A DNA stretch of 64,000 bases. Origin: Trifolium pratense. Taxonomy: Eukaryota > Streptophyta > Magnoliopsida > Fabales > Fabaceae. How positions within the stretch are numbered: the first letter of the stretch is position 1; each line of letters opens with the position of its first letter. The stretch spans positions 48,566,572-48,630,571 of the forward strand of contig NC_060059.1 in assembly GCF_020283565.1 (NCBI RefSeq), read 5' to 3'. Below, piece by piece: positions 54,001 through 64,000 of this stretch. The translations under genes and the position numbers were made by a program. The notes under the pieces were generated by a model. It worked only from the letters and a program-made list of their open reading frames with translations, had not been told where the DNA came from and did not search any database.

Positions 54001-55167
54001 TTTGGTGAGTTGAGAAACATAAATGATTTGTTGTTTCATGGAGGGAACATAAAGAGCATTAGACAAGGATAAATCATTAATTAAAAGTGTTCCAGAGTGA
54101 GAGATGTTTAAACCTGAACCATTCCCCATGAAGAGGGAGTCGGGGCCAGTGTATGGATGGTGAAGTGCCAGATTTGTAAGGTCGTTGGTCACATGATGTG
54201 TTGCTCCACTGTCGAGCAGAAAACCAGGCGAGGATGTGCCAGCAGTAGCGGTGTGGGCCTGGGCCTGGCCAGTGGTGCTCGGAGAAGAACGAGGAGGTGC
54301 GGGGACGCTGGGGTGTTGGGTCCGAAAGAGTTGGCAGTCAGCGAGGACGTGTCCCTTGGTGTTGCACCATTGACATCGACCAAGGAATGGTTTGCGATCA
54401 CCTGGGCGTTGGTTGGTCGGTGCAGGTGCCTGACTTGGTCGAGGCTTGTTGTTGGTCGACCTTGCCTGAGCGTGCAGCGCAGTAACAGGAGCAGGTGATT
54501 GGCGTTGAGCAGCAGCAAGAGAGAGTTCCTGGATGAGGAGCTTTTCGAGGAGATCATCAAAGGTGATTGGAGTGTCCCTTGCGTTGACCCCATCAATGAC
54601 TGCTCGGTAACCGTCATCAAGGCCGCGCAAGACATGGTCGGTCATGTCCTCGACGGAGACAGCAGATCCGAGAGAGGCGAGGAGATCAGCAGTTTGCTTC
54701 AGAGAGTGCATGTAGGTCGTGATGGATTGAGTACCTTTCGAGGCCATCCGAAGACGTTCCTTGAGTTGTTTAAGGTGACTGCGGGAGGCTTTGGCATAGG
54801 TGTTCTTGAGAAGCTCCCAGAGGTCGTGCGAGGTCTTCGTCTGGGACACCAAGGAGGCCACCTCGTCGGAAAGAGTGGTGAGGATGGCACCATAGATGAG
54901 GCGATCCTGGCGACGCCATGTTTGAAAAGCAGGGTTTGATGATGTTACCGGAGGCGTTGCGGTGGTGGTGATCGTTGCTGTCGGCGCAGGGAACGATCCA
55001 TCAGTGTATTTGAGTAGATCAAAACCATCAAGGAAGGCTTCTACCTGGAGTTTCCAATTGAGGTAATTGGTAGGGAGAAGCTTGGTGACACCGCTGAGGG
55101 TGATACACGCAAAGGGTTTGGAGGGTTCATAGGGGTTAGCTATGGAGCGAGAGCCATCGGAAGCCAT
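51049..55167 (-). CDS. Copia gag-pol polyprotein
   Basis: 1372 codons from ATG at 55167 (a frame extension to 55176 has no ATG). Order, approximate residues: gag 20-215; zinc knuckle C-QW-C-NTKG-H-VLAD-C 265-278; aspartic protease LLDSGATHHV 317-326; GAG-pre-integrase with HHKLGH 444-449; zinc H/C pair CNSCQ; integrase with DVWTSP, YTDNGGEY and PEHNGISERRNR (D,D,E present) 500-610; variable Ser/Thr/Pro linker 730-830; reverse transcriptase 880-1120 with QLDVNNAFLQG and the catalytic YVDD 1048-1051; RNase H 1205-1320 with YSDADWAG and SSTEAEYKA; end LADILTKPL. No stop or frameshift, and key catalytic residues are present, so it is potentially functional. Minus-strand neighbour of the IQM gene, about 0.5 kb beyond that gene's 3' end. 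Confidence 0.95.
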   Translation of the reverse strand: MASDGSRSIANPYEPSKPFACITLSGVTKLLPTNYLNWKLQVEAFLDGFDLLKYTDGSFPAPTATITTTATPPVTSSNPAFQTWRRQDRLIYGAILTTLSDEVASLVSQTKTSHDLWELLKNTYAKASRSHLKQLKERLRMASKGTQSITTYMHSLKQTADLLASLGSAVSVEDMTDHVLRGLDDGYRAVIDGVNARDTPITFDDLLEKLLIQELSLAAAQRQSPAPVTALHAQARSTNNKPRPSQAPAPTNQRPGDRKPFLGRCQWCNTKGHVLADCQLFRTQHPSVPAPPRSSPSTTGQAQAHTATAGTSSPGFLLDSGATHHVTNDLTNLALHHPYTGPDSLFMGNGSGLNISHSGTLLINDLSLSNALYVPSMKQQIIYVSQLTKQTNSAVVFLPNSFYVMDLQTRQTTHKGSCVNGLYLLPTTSPSAHTVQVESSASWHHKLGHPSTSIFKFIQHHFSLGSNKFPQSDCNSCQINKSHKLPFHESTLTSTYPLEIIFSDVWTSPVLSIDGLRYYCLFVDHYTRYIWLYPMKLKSDVQSIFPKFKTLVENFYQHKIKVLYTDNGGEYIGLRSFLSTHGISHHTTPPHTPEHNGISERRNRHIAETGLSLLHHAGLPLTYWPHAMTTAAYLINRLPTPILGHQSPYSKLIRISPDYHKLKCFGCLCFPWIKPYANHKLAPKSTMCVFVGYSADQHAYLCLDPSTGRIYTSRHVKFVETEFPFRSLVAQPITSTTSQTGPLQLPVLPTIAPPTASTNPTSPDTSLVEPPSPSGISSPTTSQSSSSNTTSNETTSNDPPSSLQPTLLPQPQTTSPPTTTTEPHGGGIITRSKNNIVKPIHKLNLHVCPSSPMEPSTITQALRDPDWRSAMIAEFDALHRNNTWELVGRSSAQNLVGCKWVFRIKRNPDGSIDRYKARLVAKGFHQRPGCDYTETFSPVVKPVTIRIILALAVRQGWSVRQLDVNNAFLQGTLNEEVYMAQPPGFVNKSFPDHVCRLKKALYGLKQAPRAWYMELRVFLLSIGFVNSTADASLFIQRTPRATLYLLVYVDDIIVTGSSSTELSRLIATLAARFSLKDLGYLNYFLGVEVIPSAAGMFLSQRKYITDLLQKSGMTAAKPASTPITATPPLLKNSGDPLPSPTEYRALVGSLQYLSLTRPDIAFATNKLAQFMQNPSTMHWLALKRLLRYLAGSCDKGIFISATAPLNFHAYSDADWAGDKDDYISTTGYLLYLGDTPISWSSRKQRSVARSSTEAEYKALADTASELLWVLSLFTELGHTPTAGPVIYCDNLGATHLSANPVFHSRMKHIALAYHFVRENVQRGRFRVSFVSTNDQLADILTKPLLRPRFEFLLSKLHLSSRSPNLRGDIKHN
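51065..51073 (-). promoter_or_regulatory. Polypurine tract of Ale-type copia
   Basis: GCGGGGGGA in element sense, immediately before the 3' LTR; it is also coding (Leu-Arg-Gly near the polyprotein end). Confidence 0.8.
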
Positions 55168-55240
55168 GGGAGGCAAAGTGTTACGGCAAACGGAGAAAAA
55201 ACGGCGTTTTCTGGTTTAACAGGGTAGGGCTGGAACGTTA

Positions 55241-55253
55241 CCAACTGATACCA
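55241..55253 (-). promoter_or_regulatory. Primer-binding site, initiator-Met type
   Basis: TGGTATCAGTTGG directly follows the 5' LTR; its first nine bases match the copia TGGTATCAG site complementary to initiator tRNA-Met. Confidence 0.75.
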
Positions 55254-55450
55254 TATAAGGGAATGAATAAAGTTGTATATTGCATTACTTTTGAGAGTTT
55301 ACAAGAGGTGTATATATACACAAGTATAGTAACCTAATTGGAGTAAATTAAGGAACAAATATCTCCAACAATTAAGGTGATTGACTCTATAGACTTTATA
55401 CAAATCCTAAAATAATAATGATAATAATTAAATACTAATTATGCTTGATA
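55254..55450 (-). repeat. 5' LTR of Ale-type copia (197 bp)
   Basis: Reads identically to the 3' LTR. It contains TGTATATATACACC (in element sense) as a probable TATA region. The flank is CCCGT. Confidence 0.9.
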
Positions 55451-55455
55451 CCCGT

Positions 55456-55981
55456 GCCGTCTGAAATTTGAAAAACATAAGAGGAAGTGATTATAAGTGT
55501 GTTTGTTAATCAGTGGTTATGAGTGTGTTTGGTGCTCAGGTCAGGTTGAAAATTAAGTTTGAGATTAATCAATTTTATAGTATTATTTTGGATTAAAGTT
55601 TATTAAATATAAAGTTATTCATATTTAGATGGTGAACTAAATGATAATTTTAGGACTAAAAATCAATTTTTAAAATAAAGTTTCAAGTTTTTACTTTAAA
55701 TTAAAATAATTCTGAAAGTAAAATCAATTCAATTTGAGAACAAACAAACATATCACCTTAGAGGAGCCGGATCCCACCTTAAACATATTCAATTATCTTC
55801 CACTTTAGTGGAAACAAACATCAAGTGGGATGGTAAAAAGAAATTAGTTTTGATTTTATTTTTATTACACAATACCAAGTCCTCAGCATTTGAGAAGGAA
55901 AATTTAGAGCATAACTGAGATATATTTAAGCATCACTAAACTGAGATGGAAGCATAATCCTAAGATCAGTAGTAGTTCAGT
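55456..55981. other. Intergenic between copia and the IQM 3' end
   Basis: Non-coding; the part nearest 55981 is expected to be the 3' untranslated region of the IQM gene. No other feature seen. Confidence 0.5.
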
Positions 55982-58900
55982 TCAATTAACCAAACTCTCA
56001 TCATTGAAAATTCGCACCGTATTGGGCGTTGGAGGAGTTGGAGGAGCTGAAGGCGAAACAAGACCGCCCATTAACATGTATGACAAAGGAGAGGGTGGAA
56101 GTTTTGGAGAAAGGTGAAGCATTTCCAAGGCTTGTAGTCTAAGCTCCACAGGGTAATCGTTAACACACCCAATTCTCGGTCCTGCTCCAGTTGACCATTT
56201 ACGTGAAAGTCTATGTCCTAATTGGTAGGATTTTGAATCCTTCTTTGAATTGATCCTTTGCAATATAGAATTCTTGGGCACATCAGTCGCTCTTGGACTC
56301 TGAAGACCACCTGATAGTGTTCTTTTGTAACTACCAACAGCCAATTCGGATAGTGGAGCATCTTCCTTATTGTCTTCCTTATCTTCAGATGGAGTATTCT
56401 CAGTTTCCTCAGGTATGCTAGAGGTGATAGAAATTTCAGATGTTAAGGATCTCTCGCCAAGTTTACCCTCCTCATAATTATCAATGTCATCATTTGGCTT
56501 GCGTATCTAAATAAATAAATAAAAAATGTTATTCGATATTCAGTAAAACATGTACGAGGTTTCTCAGATAAAACCGCAGATATATAAAGCAAAAACCGAC
56601 AGAGCATCTAAGATAGGACCTAGCACGCTGGACTATAGTACCATGTTTCCAAATTAGTTATCAAAAGTTTGGCCAATGTGAAATCATTGATTAATATTAT
56701 TTTCTTGAAGAAACATTTATTGGCCTAAAATGTTTCTAACAACCTTTTGACAAAAACTATGATAACACTATAGTCAAGTCATAAACATGTTCTTAAGGTA
56801 ATCAATTACCTCTACTTCATCAAGATGAACACCATTTTCCTTGAGATATGTTAAGAAGGTCTCGAGTGTCTCGTCTGTTGGACGATAGTGTCCACTATAT
56901 GCAGAGATGGACTGAAAAGTCAAAGGCACCAATCAAACACTTTCTTCATTGCACATAAATTGGAATCCAAAAATATGTCTATCAATGTAATACAACATAT
57001 AAACCCCTAAAAATACAAAACAAAACATCAACGACGCAACTGTATTAAATTATTTATACCTTCAGAATCCCATCTTCAGCTTCGAGCCGTCCAGCAGCTA
57101 AGGTAGCTCCACCAGCCAAGAAAGATGAATGATGGAATAATCCCTTCTTTTTCTGCGAGATTATTACAATGTATCAATAATAGGACTAGATTGAATGAGA
57201 AAATTGAAGACTAGAAACAATGTCATAACTTGAATTGTTATTACCTTGCCAGCATAAAGTTTCTTAGAGGTGCTCATTACAAATATCCACTTGGCATTTT
57301 CAGAGTCATGCTTTGTATGAAGAAAATCTCCAGATTGGTTGTTGATAAGTTTTCCCTCGGAGACAATATATTCATAGTTATCTCTCTCTTGCTGATTTAC
57401 GAAATTATTAAGAAAATACCAACTAATTAGAAAAGCAAGAACAAACAATAACTTTTTAAATAATGCATTATAAGCTAAGTCAACATTATAGTCAATGTCA
57501 ACTTCAATTTAACAAAAAAAAAATGTACTAAACCAAATCAGCAAATGCATGCACATACAGGTCCAAGATACTTTATGCATTGTTTTCGAAGCTTTGACCG
57601 AGAACATCGATCAAGATCAAGAGTTTTCCCGTTTCCCAAATCCAACCTGTAGATTGATAGACAAAACTTCAGTTACAAAATTCAACATTGTATCCTTTGA
57701 ATATAATATTCCTTTTTATAATCAAGAGAAAAGAAACAATTTATATCTCGATTCCATCATCATTTGAATATGATATCCTTTTTTTCAAAAGAAATTCGAA
57801 AAATTCAGGTGAACCTTTATAAGTCAGTGGTATAAGAACCAATACCAAAAACAGTTAAAATGCACAAGCGTATCCATTTCAGCATGAAATTCCAAATTGT
57901 ATGCACAAGCATATCCATTAAAAGTATATAAAATATGAACAGAAAATAAGCAATAAAAAAATTGTGAACAGTACTCAATTCAACCTTTAGGAAAAAATTG
58001 ATCTTACCAATAAAAATCCAAAATCAACATCAAATTGTCAATAAAAAAATTTGTCTTATTACTCAAATTAATCACAACCAATTAAATCATTAGGGAAAAA
58101 ATTGATCTCACCAATAAAAGAATGGTTGACCAGAATCAGTTTTGCACCATTCTTCATAGTAATAATGCAAGTTGTGTCCATAACGGTGGCGTGGATCAAT
58201 CTACATTTCATGTCAAGACCAATTAAACTTAAAAAAACTATAAAAAAAAATCAATAATTGGTCATACATAAAAATAACTCTAAAATTAAAAACTATAACA
58301 ATCATACTCACAGCTTCAATCCAATGCTGAAAAGCCAATTTCTGTGCTTTGGCGTCTAAGGATAATCCCTTACCGACCTGCCACAAAAAAAAATGGTTGG
58401 TTGACTTTAGATTCCAACTCAAAAATAATAATATATTTATCCATGTACAAAATTGTTTTTTTTCATATGCATCGATCAGAGATCAAACATCCGGTCAGAT
58501 GATAAACATTTGGTCGGATGAATAAGAACTCAAACATCTACCACATGCGTCACACAATATATAATTTAATCATAATTATATCATAATCAAAATCAAAATC
58601 AAGCAAAAAAAAAAAAAAAAACAAAAGCAGGTACATGCAGCAAAAAATAAATAAATAAAAAATTATTAAAGAATAGAAGGAAAAAAAAAAAGTAGAATTA
58701 GAGAGAGAAAAACCTTGGAAGCGTTGAGTTTGACCCGAGTCCAGCGAGATTGAGCAGTTTCAGGCAAATTAAAGAAGGAAATTGTGCTGTGATTCAACCG
58801 CACAAAATCTATTGCTTGCCACCTAATTTTCAACTCAATTTTCTCAAAATCAAATCATTCATAAAATATTCAAGTTGAGAGAGAGAGAGAGGTTGCATGC

Positions 58901-59204
58901 AAGAGCAAGACTAGACATACCATAGTTCTTCGGCGACGACGGCGGAATCAGCCAACCTCCGGCGAGTACGGTAACCACGGTAAACCTTTTGAACAAGAAG
59001 AGCAGCGTTGAAAACAGACCACGCGCTTTGAAGCGCGTGTGGTTCAGAAAACTGAAAAGTTGTGGATATTGGCGGATCATCATCATGTAATGTCGGGTCA
59101 GGGTAGTTGGAGGTCCGGAAATCGGAAGGATGAATGTCGTATGAGAATGAAGAAGGGTTTGGATTTGGGTTAAGATCAAAGGTTGAATGAGTTTGAATTT
59201 CCAT
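55982..59204 (-). CDS. IQM: IQ-motif calmodulin-binding protein, IQM family
   Basis: Nine exons on the minus strand: 59204-58921, 58822-58714, 58377-58312, 58200-58112, 57646-57559, 57391-57245, 57152-57060, 56911-56810, 56506-55982. All introns are GT-AG and every junction keeps frame; 1503 nt, 500 residues. Plant IQM proteins bind calmodulin without calcium through one IQ motif and act in stomatal, hormone and stress responses. Seen: IQ motif [13 protein letters not shown] (about residues 71-83); the conserved block after it ([56 protein letters not shown]); later [19 protein letters not shown]; a variable acidic stretch; [15 protein letters not shown] and VELRLQALE, which mark the family. 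Start: first ATG of exon 1, 13 residues before a Pro-rich region. It is the only intact host gene here; which of the six Arabidopsis IQMs it matches is not decided. Confidence 0.93.
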
Positions 59205-59460
59205 TAGAAATTACAAAAACAAAACAAAACAAAAAAAAGAGAGTAGTAGTAGTAGTAGAAGGAAGGGTTTTTGAAGAGTGTATTGAAATGAGTCGAGAGA
59301 AATTGTGAGAGTACTTAAATGGTTGTGTTGAAGAGTTAGTTGTGTTGTGTTGTTAATTGAAAACAAAATGCAAAGTTGGAATGTGAGGATGGGAGGAGGG
59401 ACAGAGAAGGTTGTAAGTCAGGTAAGGTAGAGATAGTTATATAGAGAAAATACACAACTG
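59205..59460 (-). promoter_or_regulatory. Leader and core promoter of the IQM gene
   Basis: On the minus strand a TATA box CTATATAAC lies at 59436-59444, about 235 bases before the ATG. A CTACTACTACTACTACTCTC run (about 59239-59258) gives a pyrimidine-rich leader. Transcription would start near 59405. Confidence 0.5.
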
Positions 59461-59827
59461 TCCTATTTCTTTACTGCTATTTTGATTTCTTTTTCTTATT
59501 TTCTATTTTTGTCTATTTATTACTCAATCTTGTCTTATTATAAAGAAAATTTATTTTGTGAACCAATTTTTTTTTTACATTTACTCTAAAGACTAGAATT
59601 GTGAATAAATTAACGATGTAGAATTTTTTTTTTGTTATATAAAGGCCAGCGTAGTGCAAAGACATTAGTGGTAAAAATTTGACATCCCAATTATGTTGGC
59701 ACCTCAAATACCACCCATTATTTGCAGCATCACACACAAAATTTTATTGAAAACAGAGCAACTGAACATTGGGGGGACTATCCCAAAACCCAAGAAAAAC
59801 AATCAACTGAATCGATAAGAAGGCAAA
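59461..59827. other. Intergenic, no feature seen
   Basis: AT-rich sequence upstream of the IQM promoter; I see no gene. Confidence 0.4.
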
Positions 59828-60300
59828 ACTTTCCTATTGCGAAAAAAGTCATCACCAATAAAACTAGGAACATTATCCCACAAGTGATCTTCCCGAGACG
59901 TTAAACTAAAATTTGCAAGCTTATCAGCACAACAATTTTCTTCCCTAAAAATATGAGAAATTCTAAAGTTCATAAGGGAGCATAAATAGATACAATTATA
60001 CCAACGATTTTAAAGTTTCCAAGGAATTATATGGTAATTATTGAAGGCATCCACCACTAGTTTAGAGTGGCATTCCAGCCAAAAATTATGCCAATGATTT
60101 TGATGAGCAATTTCAATAGCATGCATATCTGCAATTACTTCAGCAAAGAGAGACGATTGAATACCCAGATACAAGCTAAAGCAACCTTTCATTCCTCCAC
60201 TTGAGTCACGAAAAATACCACCAACTGAGGCATGCCCCGGAGAACCTCTCGCTTCACCATCAGTGTTTGCTTTTATCCAATCAGTCGGAGGAAAAGATCA
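59828..60300 (-). pseudogene. RNase H-like domain (RVT_3) fragment, one internal stop
   Basis: Minus-strand translation gives WIKANTDGEARGSPGHASVGG, then FRDSSGGMKGCF, SLFAEVIADMHAIEIA, WLECHSKLVVDAF and, after a TAA (60010-60012), RISHIFREENCCADKLAN. This is the D-E-D-D layout of the plant RNase H domain found at the end of LINE-type reverse transcriptases and in 'putative ribonuclease H' genes. No reverse transcriptase is upstream. One in-frame stop apart, the frame is preserved over about 155 codons, so the decay is modest. Confidence 0.78.
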
Positions 60301-60807
60301 AATAACCTCATGTATCTTCGGAGCAGGACTAGGATGACTCACAATATTATACTATTTTAAAGCTTGAAAGTCAGTAATAAAGTTGGACATAATACTCTTA
60401 GACATGTTGGACATATAACATTTACAGAGAAAATAATGGAGGCTAAAACAATGTCTCTAATTTGAGTACTTGAAATCGAACTCTATGAATATAATGTGAT
60501 ATTTTTATCGATTGATTTAAATTTACGGGAATTTTATATTTATTATATAAGTTTTTGGTCTTATATTATTTAAGTTTTTTTAATATATTTATAGAGTGAT
60601 TTTTTTTAGTTATAAAATAGAAATTCGAAGAAATATTTACAACTATGTCTCCTCTTGTGTTGTGACTTTTTTTTCCAACCGGCTTCTTCTTCCTTTCTTC
60701 CTCATGCTAAAAGACATAGACTTTTTTTTTTTTTTTTTATCAAACTTTTATCTACTGCATTTTCATTTTGTAGTAGGATTTTTTTATCAAACAAACTTAA
60801 CGGATTT
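60301..60807. other. Non-coding between RNase H fragments
   Basis: AT-rich, with a T run near 60721. No gene. Confidence 0.4.
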
Positions 60808-61090
60808 CATTAATTAGTAAATGTTCAATACATAAAGGAGTAATCTCAAATCTACGGAAACTAACCCAAAAATTGATCGCATGAGCAATAGTATGAGCAA
60901 TATATCCGCTTGTCCCCTAACAAATTTCACTTCAAAGTTTATGTATGATGACATAATTTAGATAATGTCAGCAATAATTAAACTAAATCCAAATTACCAC
61001 TCCATCTGGTTCGAAAGTCAACATCCGCAAGTCACTTTCAAATTGAACTTTATTTAAACCTCTATAATTAGCTTCCTTCATGGCCTATCT
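60808..61090 (-). pseudogene. Second RNase H-like fragment, frameshifted
   Basis: Minus strand reads VQFESDLRMLTF near 61040, then after stops VRGQAD near 60925 and, in a shifted frame, HTIAHAINFWVSFRRFEITP and LCIEHLLIN. It corresponds to the C-terminal half of the same RVT_3 RNase H family as 59828-60300, ending in the usual PPCIExLLxNE-like tail. More decayed than its neighbour. Confidence 0.6.
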
Positions 61091-61402
61091 TCCGTTGTTA
61101 CACTGTTTACAATTTTGTGACAAAATTCATATAATTGCCGATTCAAGTACTCTAACAAAACAAATATTTTGCAATTCTTTACTGTATGAACTTTACTCGA
61201 GCCACATTTCAACTACTAATAATAAACAAAATCTCCTCATAAAACATATATATTGTGCTTAAAATTATATAATACTCTTTCTATCCCAAAATAGTTGACA
61301 TATTTAATCATTTTGACATAAGAAAAGTGGATAAATGAAAAGAGAGAATAATATTTTAACTAATTTTAATAAGTATTTGCGTATTTACAATTATAATAAA
61401 TA

Positions 61403-62560
61403 TGCTTAAATACACTTTTGGTCTCCCTATTTTTAAAAAAATAAAATTTTGATCCCCTATTTTAAAAATCAACTTTTTGATCCCCCAATTTTAATTTTTT
61501 GTTAGTTTTGGTCCCCCACTTCATTTTGGAGTCAATTTCGCTGATGTGACCCTATTACTAATGATGTGGCAGCGCCTAGTGGACAAATTTCTTTTACATG
61601 TCATTATTAAAATTTTAAATTAAATAATTTATTTTAAAAAATAATAAACATCTAATGTGTTTATCATGATCTTCATTGTTCATCATCATCTTTAACAATA
61701 AACCCAAATTTTTAGAAAACACCTTCATCAAAATCAATCTCAAACAAAACAAAATCATCATCTAGAAACTTAAAACATACAAATTTTTAATATACCATCA
61801 AACATACAATTGATCTTTGAGGAAAAAAAGAAGTAAGCACAGTATAGTAGATAGAGCACCCAAATTAAAGAAGTATGCATTATAATCAAACAACCAACTT
61901 GTGGGTATATGCTGAAAAATTGAACCTAAAAGTGTGGGGGTATATGCAGGTTCCCAACTGCGTGAGGTGTCGACCCCTGGGTTGGGTTAGGTCGAAGAAT
62001 ACTTATGGAGCTTGCAAAGGTGATCTAAAATTGATATATAACCACATAAAACTAACATTCATCCCCAAAAGAGTTGATAATCAGATTGTGAATGAGGGAA
62101 TTTTGGGAATTTTCAAGATTTGAAAAATTTAGGGTATAGATGTGGGGATTTAGATTTTTTGAGTTGATAAAGATGTTTTAGGATTCTTGAAGATAATCTT
62201 GATTTGTTTGAGTTTATTGATTTTGATGAAGGTGGTATTTAAAAATTTTGTGTTTATTGACAAAGAAGATGACAAACACGATGAACAATATTGAAGATCA
62301 TGATGAACACATAAATGTTTATTATTTTTAAAAAATAAATTATTCAATTTAAAATTTTAGTAATAACATGTAATAAATTGTGCAGTAGGTGCTGCCACGT
62401 CATTAGTAATAGGCCACATCAGCAAAAATGACTCTAAAATGGAGTGGGGGACCAAAACTAACAAAAAATTAAAATTGGGGATCAAAAAATTGGTTTTTAA
62501 AATAGGGGGATAAAAACTTCATTTTTTAAAAAATAGGGGGACCAAAAGTGCATTTAAGCC
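61403..62560. mobile_element. Fold-back Mutator-like element (1158 bp)
   Basis: Ends TGCTTAAATACACTTTTGGTC and, inverted, GGCTTAAATGCACTTTTGGTC continue as inverted repeats for over 200 bases (GGTCCCCCACTTCATTTTGGAGTC on both sides). Further inward the arms pair again (ATCAAAATCAAT.. with ATTGATTTTGAT). The 9-bp duplication TAATAAATA flanks it (61394-61402 and 62561-62569). No transposase; a small central spacer (61850-62100). Confidence 0.85.
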
Positions 62561-62689
62561 TAATAAATAATAAGTGAAAGATTGTTTTTTTTTTTTTTTT
62601 TTTAAAAACTTGGTATTTACAACTATAATAAATATTAAGTGAAAGATATTGTATTGAGTGATCTAAGTAACACATTAATTAGGATAGAA

Positions 62690-64000
62690 CTAGGGGTAAA
62701 CCCGTGCGTTCCACGGGTTCGATTAAATATATAATTAAAATATTTTTATAAATGAAAAATAATAATTGTTATAAATATAATAATATCATATAGTTAATTG
62801 ATGGATATTAAAATAGCTTATTTAACTCATCTTCAATGTATTATTGGTAAAAAAAGAATAAGAAAATATGAGACATAAGAGCAATTTAAAGTTCGCTTAT
62901 AGAGATGTCGTAAAATAAATTATAACCTTTAACTTCTAAACTTTTGCATAGGTCATATACATTCAAATTATTTCTAATGTAGTTGAGACATAATTTTTTT
63001 TTTTTTTACAAAACATACCAAATCCATGGTTTAAATAGAAGGAAAACTTCTGATCAAATTGACATGTTCCACAATCATCACACTGCAATGACCACATTTA
63101 TTCCACAAAGCAATCTTTAAACTTCAGTCCTTAAAAAGGTGAAAAATGGATATTGAAAATAGAATATACTTAAAAAGATAAAAATATATAGTGACTGACT
63201 TACTTGTTGAGAATATATATAGACATAATTTGCAAAAATATCTATAAATAGAAAACATACAAAATAATTTAAATACAAAAAATGAGAGAGCATGACTAAA
63301 CAAAAAGTATGTGATACAGGTGAATAGATATTAGTTATATAAAGACCATGGTTACATTGAGAAGCATTTCAACAGTCATAAGATTTAATTGTAATGAGTG
63401 TTTAGTTATCATTGCATTATATTTTTACAAATTAACTATGCAAAAGTTAATTTATAGCATAAGAAATTAGAACTCTTTATGCAAAAACCACAATAACACA
63501 TGAAGTTTTATTCTTTTCATTTTAGTGTGCCGTTTCTTTTGCAGATAATCAAAAGTCACACTATTAATTGGTGTTTCCAATTATTTACAATTAAGCATAA
63601 AATAAATCTCATAACCGATTTCAATTATTTTTTCTTCTATGGACTAATAATAGACATGTTATTGTTCTCGTATTTATCAATTCTCTTTTCTAAAAAGTCC
63701 GGTATCAAATATAAAATTATATTCATAGTTATACAATAACTTTAGTAAAATTACATATTATTAATTTATTTTTTTCTAAGGAAGATTTTTTTTTTCTTTA
63801 GTAAAGTTGGACGCAAAAATGTCAATATGACGCAATTCAGTTTTTTCTCAATTACATTATATACTATCATTTATCATTATAAGTCCAAATTTAGTAGAAA
63901 GTTGAGACAAATAATATAAGAATATATAATTGTTTGTTGATATATCTTCTTGTGAGAATTTCATTTTAGAATTCCAACAATCATGATAATTTGATGGTCA
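62690..64000 (-). mobile_element. Helitron-like repeat, copy 2, continues past window end
   Basis: The 3' end on the minus strand has hairpin CCCGTG-CGTTC-CACGGG (62701-62717), then TTTACCC and CTAG (62693-62690) followed by T, the standard Helitron end. From there to 64000 it matches, in reverse, 37894-37302 and 22705-21917 without the 14.6-kb insertion found in copy 1. No coding region. Confidence 0.78.

Larger units (their letters stand above)
50868..55450 (-). mobile_element. Full-length Ale-type copia retrotransposon, likely intact (4583 bp)
   Basis: 197-bp LTRs that read identically (50868-51064 and 55254-55450), 5-bp duplication CCCGT (50863-50867 and 55451-55455), polypurine tract GCGGGGGGA, initiator-Met-like primer site and one uninterrupted 1372-codon polyprotein. 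All expected domains are present in copia order. Unusually, the LTR ends are 5'-TATC...TATA-3' rather than TG...CA. Small size, single frame and short LTRs fit the Ale (Retrofit/Hopscotch-like) lineage. Confidence 0.93.

Noticed and set aside
52189..54939. Several plus-strand frames of 60-172 codons
   Set aside because: Antisense shadows of the minus-strand copia polyprotein.

Overview
The window is plant nuclear DNA. It is AT-rich and intron-bearing, and it is dominated by nested transposable elements. The intact host gene (an IQ-motif calmodulin-binding protein), the F-box family, a plastid ycf2 insert and the mix of element families suggest a papilionoid legume, most likely of the clover/Medicago group. 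Genus is inference. A run of exactly 500 Ns (47040-47539) marks a scaffold gap.

Layout. 1-8261: the 3' part of a gag-only Ty1/copia element, split by a CACTA-like element (about 1529-6757) that carries an eight-exon Ptta/En-Spm (Transposase_24-type) gene. 8262-12708 and 38073-47039: two copies (A and B) of one duplicated segment. Each carries the same fold-back Mutator-like element. Copy B then received a solo LTR, a plastid DNA insert and a hAT MITE, all absent from copy A. 13168-14917: an F-box gene cut in two by a 487-bp MITE. 15249-19130: small DNA elements, an rpl2 fragment and LTR debris. 21917-37894: a Helitron-like repeat holding a four-level nest: Helitron > 8-10-bp-duplicating insert > short-LTR copia > Athila-type gypsy. 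50868-55450: an apparently intact Ale-type copia on the minus strand. 55982-59204: the complete IQM gene, minus strand, nine exons, all junctions in frame. 59828-61090: two decayed RNase H fragments. 61403-62560: another fold-back Mutator-like element. 62690-64000: a second Helitron copy in the opposite orientation.

Only the IQM gene looks like a working host gene. The Ale element could be autonomous (one 1372-codon frame, LTRs that read the same). The Athila element also has two LTRs that read the same, but it lacks reverse transcriptase and integrase, so it would have to be moved by a helper.

The least familiar signals are two sets of short palindromes. In the Athila element, a 14-15-bp GC-rich palindrome (consensus near TCACGCGCGGCGTGA) recurs about ten times in each LTR and about eight times between its two reading frames, in otherwise AT-rich DNA. 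In the older copia element around it, many small palindromes share a centre near C-CNGAA-G while their complementary arms differ from copy to copy. The nest also gives a relative time order, because several empty sites are preserved in the other copy of each repeat.
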